A DNA stretch of 64,000 nt, taken from assembly GCA_030704615.1 (NCBI GenBank), contig CM060732.1, forward strand, positions 23,252,001 through 23,316,000, given 5' to 3'. The position numbers were made by a program, and so were the translations under genes. The notes under the pieces were generated by a model. The model had not been told where the DNA came from. It saw nothing but the letters and a program-made list of their open reading frames with translations, and ran no database searches. Below are positions 34,190-45,897 of the stretch, one piece after another. This stretch comes from Takakia lepidozioides. Lineage: Eukaryota > Streptophyta > Takakiopsida > Takakiales > Takakiaceae. Every line of letters starts with the position of its first letter. Position 1 is the stretch's first letter.

Positions 34190-37100
34190 GCCCTTCCATA
34201 TTCATATGTTCTGCCTACACAGTGTGCGGTTCCGCAGACTGTTTGAGCTGACAGTGAAGGGTTCATTTTATACTCAAAAATGTGAATGAAGTCCATTGCA
34301 CCCAGAAACATTGCTCAGCTCAAACAGTGTGCGTTGCCGCACACTGTCTGGCTGGCAGTGAAGGGTTCATTTCACCCTCACACGGGTGCCCATGAAGTCC
34401 AAATTTTGCACCCAGAAACATTGAAATGCTCAGCTCAAACAGTGTGCGTTGCCGCACACTGTCTGAGCTGGCAGTGAAGGGTTCATTTCACACTCACACA
34501 GGTGCCCCTGAAGTCCAAATTTTGCACCCAGAAACATTGAAATGCTCAGCTCAAACAGTGTGCGTTGCCGCACACTGTCTGGGCTGGCAGTGAAGGGTTC
34601 ATTTCACACTCACACAGGTGCCCCTGAAGTCCAAATTTTGCACCCAGAAACATTGAAATGCTCAGCTCAAACAGTGTGCGTTGCCGCACACTGTCTGGCT
34701 GGCAGTGAAGGGTTCTTTTCACACTCACACAGGTGCCCCTGAAGTCCAAATTTCACCCAGAAACATGAAATGCTCAGCTCAAACAGTGTGCGTTGCCGCA
34801 CACTGTCTGAGCTGGCAGTGAAGGGTTCATTTCACACTCACACAGGTGCCCCTGAAGTCCAAATATTTGCACCCAGAAACATTGAAATGCTCAGCTCAAA
34901 CAGTGTGCGTTGCCGCACACTGTCTGAGCTGGCAGTGAAGGGTTCATTTCACACTCACACAGGTGCCCCTGAAGTCCAAATATTTCACCCAGAAACATTG
35001 AAATGCTCAGCTCAAACAGTGTGCGTTGCCGCACACTGTCTGAGCTGGCAGTGAAGGGTTCTTTTCACACTCACACAGGTGCCCCTGAAGTCCAAATATT
35101 CACCAGAAACATTGAAATGCTCAGCTCAAACAGTGTGCGTTGCCGCACACTGTCTGAGCTGGCAGTGAAGGGTTCTTTTCACACTCACACAGGTGCCCTG
35201 AAGTCCAAATTTTGCATCCAGAAACATTGAAATGCTCAGCTCAAACAGTGTGCGTTGCCGCACACTGTCTGAGCTGGCAGTGAAGGGTTCATTTCACACT
35301 CACACGGGTGCCCCTGAAGTCCAAATTTTGCACCCAGAAACATTGAAATGCTCAGCTCAAACAGTGTGCGTTGCCGCACACTGTCTGGGCTGGCAGTGAA
35401 GGGTTCTTTTCACACTCACACAGGTGCCCCTGAAGTCCAAATATTTCACCCAGAAACATTGAAATGCTCAGCTCAAACAGTGTGCGTTGCCGCACACTGT
35501 CTGAGCTGGCAGTGAAGGGTTCATTTCACACTCACACGGTGCCCCTGAAGTCCAAATTTTGCACCCAGAAACATTGAAATGCTCAGCTCAAACAGTGTGC
35601 GTTGCCGCACACTGTCTGGCTGGCAGTGAAGGGTTCTTTCACACTCACACAGGTGCCCCTGAAGTCCAAATATTTCACCCAGAAACATTGAAATGCTCAG
35701 CTCAAACAGTGTGCGTTGCCGCACACTGTCTGAGCTGGCAGTGAAGGGTTCATTTCACACTCACACGGGTGCCCGTGAAGTCCAAATTTGCACCCAGAAA
35801 CATTGAAATGCTCAGCTCAAACAGTGTGCGTTGCCGCACACTGTCTGAGCTGGCAGTGAAGGGTTCATTTCACACTCACACAGGGTGCCCGTGAAGTCCA
35901 AATTTTGCACCCAGAAACATTGAAATGCTCAGCTCAAACAGTGTGCGTTGCCGCACACTGTCTGGACTGGCAGTGAAGGGTTCTTTTCACACTCACACAG
36001 GTGCCCCTGAAGTCCAAATATTTCACCCAGAAACATTGAAATGCTCAGCTCAAACAGTGTGCGTTGCCGCACACTGTCTGAGCTGGCAGTGAAGGGTTCT
36101 TTTCACACTCACACAGGTGCCCCTGAAGTCCAAATATTTCACCCAGAAACATTGAAATGCTCAGCTCAACAGTGTGCGTTGCCGCACACTGTCTGAGCTG
36201 GCAGTGAAGGGTTCTTTTCACACTCACACAGGTGCCCCTGAAGTCCAAATTTTGCACCCAGAAACATTGAAATGCTCAGCTCAAACAGTGTGCGTTGCCG
36301 CACACTGTCTGAGCTGGCAGTGAAGGGTTCATTTCACACTCACACGGGTGCCCCTGAAGTCCAAATTTTGCACCCAGAAACATTGAAATGCTCAGCTCAA
36401 ACAGTGTGCGTTGCCGCACACTGTCTGAGCTGGCAGTGAAGGGTTCATTTTCACACTCACACAGGTGCCCCTGAAGTCCAAATTTGCACCCAGAAACATT
36501 GAAATGCTCAGCTCAAACAGTGTGCGTTGCCGCACACTGTCTGGACTGGCAGTGAAGGGTTCTTTTCACACTCACACAGGTGCCCCTGAAGTCCAAATAT
36601 TTCACCCAGAAACATTGAAATGCTCAGCTCAAACAGTGTGCGTTGCCGCACACTGTCTGGGCTGGCAGTGAAGGGTTCTTTCACACTCACACAGGTGCCC
36701 CTGAAGTCCAAATTTTCACCCAGAAACATTGAAATGCTCAGCTCAAACAGTGTGCGTTGCCGCACACTGTCTGAGCTGGCAGTGAAGGGTTCATTTCACA
36801 CTCACACGGGTGCCCGTGAAGTCCAAATTTTGCACCCAGAAACATTGAAATGCTCAGCTCAAACAGTGTGCGTTGCCGCACACTGTCTGAGCTGGCAGTG
36901 AAGGGTTCTTTTCACACTCACACAGGTGCCCCTGAAGTCCAAATTTTGCACCCAGAAACATTGAAATGCTCAGCTCAAACAGTGTGCGTTGCCGCACACT
37001 GTCTGAGCTGGCAGTGAAGGGTTCTTTTCACACTCACACAGGTGCCCCTGAAGTCCAAATATTTCACCCAGAAACATTGAAATGCTCAGCTCAAACAGTG

Positions 37101-39370
37101 TGCGTTGCCGCACACTGTCTGAGCTGGCAGTGAAGGGTTCTTTTCACACTCACACAGGTGCCCCTGAAGTCCAAATATTTCACCCAGAAACATTGAAATG
37201 CTCAGCTCAAACAGTGTGCGTTGCCGCACACTGTCTGAGCTGGCAGTGAAGGGTTCATTTCACACTCACACAGGTGCCCCTGAAGTCCAAATATTTCACC
37301 CAGAAACATTGAAATGCTCAGCTCAAACAGTGTGCGTTGCCGCACACTGTCTGAGCTGGCAGTGAAGGGTTCTTTTCACACTCACACAGGTGCCCCTGAA
37401 GTCCAAATATTTCACCCAGAAACATTGAAATGCTCAGCTCAAACAGTGTGCGTTGCCGCACACTGTCTGAGCTGGCAGTGAAGGGTTCTTTTCACACTCA
37501 CACAGGTGCCCCTGAAGTCCAAATTTTGCACCCAGAAACATTGAAATGCTCAGCTCAAACAGTGTGCGTTGCCGCACACTGTCTGAGCTGGCAGTGAAGG
37601 GTTCATTTCACACTCACACAGGGTGCCCCTGAAGTCCAAATTTTCACCCAGAAACATTGAAATGCTCAGCTCAAACAGTGTGCGTTGCCGCACACTGTCT
37701 GGGCTGGCAGTGAAGGGTTCTTTTCACACTCACACAGGTGCCCCTGAAGTCCAAATATTTCACCCAGAAACATTGAAATGCTCAGCTCAAACAGTGTGCG
37801 TTGCCGCACACTGTCTGAGCTGGCAGTGAAGGGTTCATTTCACACTCACACAGGTGCCCCTGAAGTCCAAATTTTGCACCCAGAAACATTGAAATGCTCA
37901 GCTCAAACAGTGTGCGTTGCCGCACACTGTCTGGGCTGGCAGTGAAGGGTTCTTTTCACACTCACACAGGTGCCCCTGAAGTCCAAATTTTGCACCCAGA
38001 AACATTGAAATGCTCAGCTCAAACAGTGTGCGTTGCCGCACACTGTCTGAGCTGGCAGTGAAGGGTTCATTTCACACTCACACGGGTGCCCGTGAAGTCC
38101 AAATTTTGCACCCAGAAACATTGAAATGCTCAGCTCAAACAGTGTGCGTTGCCGCACACTGTCTGAGCTGGCAGTGAAGGGTTCATTTCACACTCACACG
38201 GGTGCCCCTGAAGTCCAAATTTTGCACCCAGAAACATTGAAATGCTCAGCTCAAACAGTGTGCGTTGCCGCACACTGTCTGGAGCTGGCAGTGAAGGGTT
38301 CTTTTCACACTCACACAGGTGCCCCTGAAGTCCAAATATTTCACCCAGAAACATTGAAATGCTCAGCTCAAACAGTGTGCGTTGCCGCACACTGTCTGAG
38401 CTGGCAGTGAAGGGTTCTTTTCACACTCACACAGGTGCCCCTGAAGTCCAAATATTTCACCCAGAAACATTGAAATGCTCAGCTCAAACAGTGTGCGTTG
38501 CCGCACACTGTCTGAGCTGGCAGTGAAGGGTTCTTTTCACACTCACACAGGTGCCCCTGAAGTCCAAATATTTCACCCAGAAACATTGAAATGCTCAGCT
38601 CAAACAGTGTGCGTTGCCGCACACTGTCTGAGCTGGCAGTGAAGGGTTCTTTTCACACTCACACAGGTGCCCCTGAAGTCCAAATATTTCACCCAGAAAC
38701 ATTGAAATGCTCAGCTCAAACAGTGTGCGTTGCCGCACACTGTATGAGCTGGCAGTGAAGGGTTCTTTTCACACTCACACAGGTGCCCCTGAAGTCCAAA
38801 TTTTGCATCCAGAAACATTGAAATGCTCAGCTCAAACAGTGTGCGTTGCCGCACACTGTCTGAGCTGGCAGTGAAGGGTTCATTTCACACTAACATTACA
38901 GACATCAAGACCAAATTTTGAACCCTAAAACATTGAAAAGGTCTGCTCAAACATTGTGCGTTGCCGCACGCTGTTTGAGCTGGTTTTGAAGGTTTCATTT
39001 CAACCTCAGATAACAGACAGCAAAGACCAAATTTTGCACCCAGAAACACCGAAATGCCCAGCTCAAACAGTGTGCGTTGCCGCACACTGTCTGAGCTGGC
39101 AGTGAAGGGTTCATTTCACACTCACACAGGTGCCCCTGAAGTCCAAATTTTGCACCCATAAACATTGAAATGCTCAGCTCAAACAGTGTGCGTTGCCGCA
39201 CACTGTCTGGGCTGGCAGTGAAGGGTTCTTTTCACACTCACACAGGTGCCCCTGAAGTCCAAATTTTGCACCCAGAAACATTGAAATGCTCAGCTCAAAC
39301 AGTGTGCGTTGCCGCACACTGTCTGGGCTGGCAGTGAAGGGTTCGTTTCACCCTCACATAACAGACATCA
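34190..39370. repeat. Satellite array, about 45 units of about 115 bp, each with an 18-bp-arm hairpin
   Basis: The unit begins with CAGCTCAAACAGTGTGCG, then TTGC, then CGCACACTGTCTGAGCTG. The arms pair over 18 positions with one A/C mismatch. It continues GCAGTGAAGGGTTCATTTCA, CACTCACACAGGTGCCCCTG and AAGTCCAAATTTTGCACCCA. Two sub-variants alternate (TTCATTT with TTTTGCACCC; TTCTTTT with ATATTTCACCC). Units in the middle are nearly identical, while edge units (34190-34330 and 38885-39060) are diverged, as expected from unequal exchange. Long frames through the array on both strands are by-products of a period without stops. By the exon joins proposed here the array lies in an intron of the copy A methyltransferase gene. 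Confidence 0.95.
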
Positions 39371-39414
39371 AGACCAAATTTTGCAAGACCAATGGTTCTT
39401 TCTTTCACAAATAC

Positions 39415-39907
39415 CTGCCATTCAAAGCCGAATTCTTCACAAATATGGGTCGTGTGGATTTTACCTTTTTCGTAGCTACTCGAGAAGACTCCCCAGTTGC
39501 CGGGGACGCTTTCCGCTTGGGGCTGCTCTCTTCGCCGACTATGTAGGTGAGCCTCTCCCCCTTCCTCTTTCCCGTGGTCAGATCGTTCGTGAGGCCAGTG
39601 TCAACATCTTCCTCCATGTCGTCTGTCTCTCCCTCAGACGCAGTGTCCTCCTCGCCTGTTCCTGGAACTATGGTGGGTTGTTGTTCTTCTCCAGATTCCT
39701 GCTCCTCCATCGCCACACTTTCCTGTATTCCCTCTTCTTCCTCCTTTTCCTCTTCCTCCACTCTTTCCATCCTCATTCTATATCTAGCTCTATTCCTGTT
39801 TCTAGAACTCGTGAAGTATAATGACTTCCTTCTCTTTCTCCTCCGCTGGAAACAAGGGCTCCCCACGATGCCCCTGGAGCTCTCCAGTTTGACGTTTGCA
39901 ACAAGTT
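39415..39907 (-). CDS. Acidic, nuclear-signal-bearing exon, probable 5' exon of methyltransferase A
   Basis: An open stretch on the minus strand runs from a CGATACCAG acceptor-like site (after a T-run) to GGCAG/GTATTT. It encodes an RRRKRRK basic cluster, a long glutamate/acidic tract (RVEEEEKEEEEG) and a second basic patch (SPKRKASPATGESSRVATKK) that could be a nuclear localisation signal. Its donor phase joins in frame to the acceptor at 33972 (giving ALNGRGKWQSVADEV), which would place the satellite array in one 5.4-kb intron. If unspliced upstream, the first in-frame ATG is at about 39776. Its membership of the gene is inference. Confidence 0.45.
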
Positions 39908-39947
39908 CTGGTATCGCATGTAACAAAAAAAAAATGGACGTTGTCAA

Positions 39948-40717
39948 CCGTATTTGGATGCGGGTGTTGATATTGTGTGCGAACGGAATTCATCCATTTT
40001 GTCGTCTTTGTATTACCCAGCTAATAAAGCGCCGAAGAAAAAGAATATCCGTTGCATGCATTTGCGATATATGTCAGATGTGCTTCGCCGCCTGCCAATA
40101 CATGGCGGCCTCCTTGCCTTCTTTCAAATTCGAATGCGCCGTAGAAATGTAGTGCTTTTTCAATTCCGAGCAGTTCTTCCAGATTCGCAATAATTGTTAT
40201 GCTTCACATATGCATCCACGTGTGTTGTGCTGCATGCCCTGTGGTTTTTTTTATGCCGTGACCGTCCCCATGGGGTCATTCGGTATAAAGGATTGTGTCG
40301 GATATGACCATGTGTTGCACACATTCGTGCGAGGTATCTCTTGAAGTGTCGGTGTTTGTTCTGTGCTATTCTGGCGCAACACAATCTCATTACAATCGGA
40401 TCTTCCTGTTTACTGCTCTCCAGGGTTGTTGCCGTCATTTCATAATGGATGGTTTCATGTCAATTTCAGGGTTTGTTTTCCATCCAAACACAGTACGGCT
40501 TCTTGTGGCTCTGGTCTTTCAAAACCGTTTTTCTGGTTGGTGGGAGGTGAATGTGCACGTCATCCCTACATCCTTGGCATGCATCGCCGGCAGCCTTGGG
40601 TTTGGTGCTACCCTTGTTGACCTCAGTTTGCTGGTGGTATTTCCACTTTCGATAATTACGGGCTCTCAGTTCGGGGATTCCGTTCTGCATCGGCAGTTTC
40701 GTTCAGTGCTGGAAAAC
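39948..40717. promoter_or_regulatory. Divergent intergenic region of element A
   Basis: It lies between the leftward acidic exon and the rightward transposase ATG. A TATA-like GGTATAAAGG sits near 40281-40290. The transposase frame is open upstream to 40295, but the encoded residues are hydrophobic and have no counterpart in copy B, so this is treated as 5' leader or promoter, not protein. Confidence 0.4.
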
Positions 40718-43700
40718 ATGTCGAGGGAGCGAGATGCACTCGCTCGATTCCATTCCAATGCAGGTACTCTTCCACTGACTGCCACTGCAGACGACGATGG
40801 GTATGCAGTTGTTCATGAGGATGAGCTGGTTACAGTGTTCCCGCTGGAGTTGGGTTCTCTGCTTGTTCAGAAAGAGGTGTATGACGAGGATGGGAATTTG
40901 GATTCTGGGCACTTGGAGAAACCCTTGGTTGGCGAGTGTGGAAGGAAGTGGAGAGTCCTTCCAGGAACATACCGTGTCCTTGGAAAAGAGAGAAGACAAT
41001 CAGCAGGATCAGTCGTTACCCCTGGCACTGCAGCATCGGTCGTGCAACAGAAGGGCACAGTTCCTGTGAAACAAGAGGTGAGCACATCCACTACCTTCGT
41101 TACTCTTTCGGACTCGTCCTCGGAGGATGTTTCTGAGATTCCTCCGCCAGTGCAAACTCCCTTATTGGATGATGACGAATTGCAAGAGATAACAAGTGTC
41201 ATTCCAAAATTGAAAGCCCTCGCAGGTGTGCCTGGGTGCAAGAGCGAGCTACGTTTTGTTGATTGGGAGTCCCTTCCAGTGCAACGTGTTCAATACGTGC
41301 CAGCTCAGTTTGATGGGGACATCTTGTTTGAGCTCAACCCTCCCACGTCTTCCAGTGGACTGGCTGGGCTTCTGCAGGGCATGGACAAGAAACATGACGG
41401 ACATCCTTGGTGCAGGACAAAAACTTCGAACATCCATAACGACATTGGCTTGAAATTTCGGAGGTCGGTTTGCGTTGGGCATTGCAAGTGCCTGAATATT
41501 TCTTGCCCTCGGCTGAGAAACAGCGCTCAGCCAAACGAAAGTGAGTGGGAAGGTGTGCCCCTGAATCCTTTCACCCCAGGGCTTGCACCTCCCAATACCA
41601 ATACTTTTGTGTGCAGGTTCTGCAAACTTTCCCCGTCCTGTGTTTCTGTTTGCCACGCTCGTATGTATCAGGTGGCACATCGATGCAAGACAATGACTCG
41701 TGCCTGCATTCATATGGGTGCACACGAGCATCCTGTGTCCAAAGGGAGTTGCAGGGATAGCGTGGACATCGCAAGAAATCTACTGAAGCAAGAGTTCCAT
41801 AATGCCCCTTCTGCAACACCTTCTGCTATAGCGCTTGCAGCTAGCAAGGCATTCCTGGAAAAACACATACTGGGTGAAGGGGATTCGACACAGCCAATGC
41901 TGGATGCAGATTCCCTTGAGGCAGTCATGGACCATTTCTCCGTGTTGAGCTCTCCCAATATTCGAAACCAGGTGAATGCACTCAGAATGGGCACAGGCAC
42001 TGCTGGATTCATGGACAACATTATGGACCTCAAACGGAGGAGTCGCTATGAATTCATTCAAAACAGTATGTTCCCTGGCCAGGGCTCGTCCAAAGTGTAT
42101 TTGTTCAAGATGTCCGCTGTGGGCCAAGGCAGTGGTGTGAGCATTGTCCGCCGAATGCAACCTGGAGGAGATTTGGCTAAATGTTGGTTAATGTTTGATC
42201 ACTGCAAACGGGTGAAGGGTTGGACAACCATGGCGTGCCATGTGTATGATCCAGCGTACCAGCGTGTGCTCTCCATAGCAATTTGTGATATGCAGTCGGA
42301 GGACACTGAATCCCAGATGCTCATGTGGAAGTCCCTCCTGACCGTCATGCAGCGCAATGGAATACAGAACACAAACTTTGCGGGCTTCATGGCTGATAGT
42401 GCACAGGCAAATTTCAATGCAGTGCGGCGCGTGTTTGGTTCTGGGGATCCTAAGGTCCCCATGGAAAATAGGGAGCGCACATGCCTCTTCCATTGGAGTC
42501 AATCTCTGGCACGTCATACAAAGCGCTGCATTCGCCCTGACCTTCAGTTGGAGCATAGAAGGCTCTGTCTGAAGTACAAGAATGCCACCTCAATGGGAGA
42601 AGCAGAGAGCACTTACCAGGCAATCCGGGCTTGGTGGTTCTCCGCTGGTGCTGCTACAGGTATCCACCTGAAGGAGTTGGAGGACTGGTTGGTTTTCTGG
42701 CACTTCAGGTACAGACAGTGGGGAGCTTTCATGACGACGGTAAGCCTCACAAGTTTTCCTTAAACACAAATTGCACTTTGCATCGTGCCTGTTCATTTGG
42801 GGTTGTTCGATTGTCACTTGAATAACCTCTACCATTTCTTTTCCTTCCTCACATTTCCATGCAATGCCTCCTGCAGGACATGTCCTTGGAGGACTTGGCC
42901 GACATGCCATCGTGTAATTTGGCAGAGACTGTTCACAACGCCTGGATGCAACAGTCTACCAAAGCAGGTCGTGACTTGTATGTGGCCACTGCTGATGACA
43001 TGGTGCGGGCACTTACACAACAAACCAGGTACCGCAATTTTCTGATGGGACGGGGTGGAGGGAAGGGCCCCGATTCGACTTTGTTGATGCTAAGGGCTGC
43101 GAGTAGGTCCGGAGACCCGTCAAAGATGGCCAGAGCTCTAAACAGGTGCACTGAAGGTTCCCCTCTGCAATCCAGGCTCCCCCATTTGGAAGGCGAGGAA
43201 AGATTTGGATCATGCAAAAGGAAATTAAACACTCTTCCAGGGTCAGATGGAGATTCCCATAGGCCAGACAGGGTCAATTTCTCTGTGCCAAAGGTGTCTC
43301 CAGTGCAGACTAAGTCCTGTGCCGGCCCCTTCCCAGGTGGGTCCTCCTCCTGTGGAGCAGGTGCGGAACATGCAAGCATAGCAGCGGAAATCCCATTGGA
43401 GGAGGTGGTGGCCATGGTGCAGGAATCTGATTGCATTGATAGTGACTGGCATATAGAACGCACCCCACCAGGATCTAGAGTGGCTTGCATGGCAATTCGG
43501 ACCCCCTCTTTCAAGAAATGCAAATCAAAAATATGCAAAGGCTCCAGGGGGACTCCAGCTCCAACATTCACAGGGTTGTTCCGACCTTATCATAGTGGGG
43601 AGTCAAAAGAGCACAAGTTTTGGTTCTGCCCAGACGATATGGCACGATGCGTGAAGGGAACAGTTCGTCCTTCCGTGATAATGAAGCCCCCTCCCCCCGC

Positions 43701-44289
43701 AATTTGGCCTGTGCAAATTGGGACATCGCTGTCCTCAACCGAGATAAGCATGCTGGAGGAGGGAGGGTTTTGTCTTGCACGGTCCCGGGTGGTGCCCTTA
43801 TGCACTGTCGGCACAGATGTGCCACATGCTCCGACAATGCCTCCACCCGGTGCCAACTCCCACCCAACAAAAAGAGATGGAAAAACAGTGCGCCGTGTTG
43901 CTTCGGGTGCAGATCACGAATGCAAGATGGAATCGGCTAGAATTTTGCAGGCTACGGTGGCTCGTATCACCGAAGTCCCTTCCCCGGGGTATGGACGGAT
44001 TTACACAGTGCTGTCAATTGGCTCAGTTCTTCATGCCAAAGAATATCAAGTTACCATTGGGAATTTCCCATCGTGCACTTGTCCGGATTTTGTAACGATG
44101 CGTGAGGGCGCTCTCGGCATGAGAGGGAAGTGGGTCCCGTGCAAGCATCAATATTACATATACCTTGTAATTATGTGTTGCGACGGTAAGAGAGACCAAT
44201 TCATTCACCAAGCCACACTAGGCTACGGAGAAGTCATCACCCTTCTGCAGCGGGACACCTCGCGTAGAGCTCCGCCAACTTCTCTTTGA
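40718..44289 (+). CDS. MULE-like transposase with zinc cluster and SWIM finger, copy A, intact
   Basis: Two exons, 40718-42739 and 42877-44289 (GTAAGC donor, CTGCAG acceptor), give 1144 residues. Start ATG 40718 is chosen because homology to copy B begins there. Residues about 229-330 hold a Cys/His cluster (HPWCRTKTSN, FVCRFCKLSPSCVSVC, then MGAHEHPVSKG) that resembles the WRKY-GCM/FLYWCH-type DNA-binding domains of MULEs. The DDE core includes LMFDHCKRVKGW (about 491), FAGFMADSAQANFNAV (about 559) and CLFHWSQSL (about 589). Residues about 1073-1097 form a SWIM zinc finger, CTCPDF...CKH. Role: cut-and-paste transposition. It is transcribed divergently from the ParB-methyltransferase gene. 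AATAAA at 44435-44440 fits a poly(A) signal. Confidence 0.85.
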
Positions 44290-44537
44290 ACACATACGAG
44301 CCATGCCCGCTTCCCATGCTGGTTTCCAGGTTGCCGTGTGAAGACTTTTCATTTTATGACAAACATATACATTTCGTTCACTTGTGAGGGCAAATGCACT
44401 TGCGATTCATTATAAGCGTCTCTCTGTGAATTGAAATAAACTGTGTCAATCATTCTGAGCTCAAATCTGACATGTTTACATATTCCTCTTTTTTGGCACG
44501 CATTGCAGACATGGTGCATGGTGGCCTCCTTTGTTTT
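44290..44537. terminator. 3' region and poly(A) signal of transposase A
   Basis: AATAAA occurs at 44435-44440, about 146 bp after the stop codon. Copy B has AATAAA at 53476-53481, about 156 bp after its stop, so the 3' ends are comparable. Confidence 0.5.
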
Positions 44538-44710
44538 GTCCACGGTAATAGGCCCTCTTCCTGCAATCCTCGCCTATAGGACCTGCTTCTCCAGCAGATT
44601 CATGCCGCTCACGCTTCCCTGAAGCGTGAGCTCAGCTCACGCTTCAAAGCTTGAACGTGAGCTCAGCTCCCAGGCTCACGGGGCTGGGCTCACGCCGTAG
44701 CTACGCTGTG
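44538..44710. repeat. Right subterminal repeats of element A
   Basis: The reverse complement of 44538-44555 is GGGCCTATTACCGTGGAC, matching the left-end motif at 29357-29374 at 15 of 18 positions. It is followed by GCTCACGCTT, AAGCGTGAGCT and GGCTCACG clusters like those at the left end. This supports inverted termini for a unit of about 15.3 kb. Confidence 0.5.
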
Positions 44711-45560
44711 GGCGACGAGTCGAGGTGCAGAAGAGAGTTTAGGGTTTGTTGGTGAATGTTGCAGAATGATAGTGTTTGTAGAGACTGAAATGATTGTGGA
44801 TGTATTAATGTCCAGGTCATCAGTCTACAATGGTCCTCAGATGATTTAATGCCATGCTAATGTGGTATTTTACGTTGTTGTCATCAGTGTAGAATGGTTG
44901 TGGATGAGTTTATGAGGATGAAGCAGAGCCAATTTGGATGGGACACTGCTAATATGGAATGGGGATGAATAGTTGTGGACAAATGTGGATGAAAATACCG
45001 TGAATGGATGATAGAGTGGATGAATGTTGAGCGAGGATGTCATTTTAACATATATGAAAACCAAGCACAACGATCAATGTCGTTTGCACAAACATTAGAA
45101 ATTGTGCCTAAAATCCGTCCTGAAGCACTTGATAAGATTTAATGAATGTCTGGCATTTGGGGAAAGGTAGACAGATGACAGCAACGTAGAATAAGACAAC
45201 ACAGCAGATGTGAGATGATCTTTCATGCTGCGACTTTGTCCGAGTGCTTACTGCAACATTCTGGTGTGCAACACGCTCTTCTTTATCTGTCCTCTTCAGT
45301 GTCGACACATTGCGAGCCATTTCAGCACTATACTTCCTGCAACGCACCACCTGACCACGCTAAACATGGTTTGGACTCCAATACTTATTGTGGCCCCTGC
45401 CAATGAGGTAGAAATGTGCACCTGTATGTTACGAGAGTATTGCAACTTTCATGGGTTCTCATCAAGACCATTAAACAACAATATTCAAAATGATTTGGCT
45501 CTCGTTTGTGCATGAGGAGGAAATCCGGGTCTTACAACATTGTGTAACAGAAATTGACAA
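44711..45560. other. Intergenic, nothing recognised
   Basis: TGGATGA-rich, AT-moderate sequence between the right end of copy A and the tandem repeats left of copy B. No exon or RNA gene recognised. Confidence 0.4.
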
Positions 45561-45897
45561 AACGTCTGTCTTGTCTTCTTGTTTGACCCATAACCAATGT
45601 TAGGCATGAGGATCCCGCCTTTGAACTTGCGCTGAAACCGAGAGTCCATACACCATCCACTAGGTGCACTGTCTTCTTGTTTGAACCATAACCAATGTTA
45701 CGCATCAGGATGTTGCCCTTGAACTTGCGTTGAACTTGAGAGTCCACAAATCATCCCCTAGGTGCCTTGTATTCTTGTTTGACCCAGAACCAATGTTAGG
45801 CATCAGGAGGCTGCCTTTGAACTTGCGTTGGACCCGAGAGTCAATACATATATCATCCCCTAGGTGCCTTGTCTTCTTGTTTGACCCATAACCAACC
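45561..45897. repeat. Tandem repeat, about 3.4 units of about 99 bp
   Basis: Units share GTCTTCTTGTTTGACCCATA, ACCAATGTTAGGCATCAGGA, TTGAACTTGCGTTG and ATCATCCCCTAGGTGCCTTG. Unit starts are near 45573, 45671, 45770 and 45870. It lies just left of copy B of the methyltransferase gene and could belong to the B element's end. Confidence 0.7.

Noticed and set aside
34190-39370. CRISPR-like array or long repetitive protein genes
   Set aside because: The units are tandem copies without unique spacers, so it is not CRISPR. The many 60-95-codon frames on both strands arise only because the 115-bp unit lacks stops in some phases.
39405-39947. Acidic minus-strand frame as an independent small gene
   Set aside because: It has no good ATG near its start, but has an acceptor-like 5' border and a donor in phase with the ParB-like exon. 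It was therefore kept as a probable exon, with low confidence.
40295-40717. Extending transposase A upstream to 40295 or 40445 (hydrophobic N-terminus, possible membrane segment)
   Set aside because: The upstream frame is open but has no match in copy B, whose homology starts at MASSEAEF. The next ATG at 40718 fits better.
42933-43571. Minus-strand 212-codon frame inside transposase exon 2
   Set aside because: It is antisense to a conserved coding exon and has no motif. It is a shadow of the transposase.
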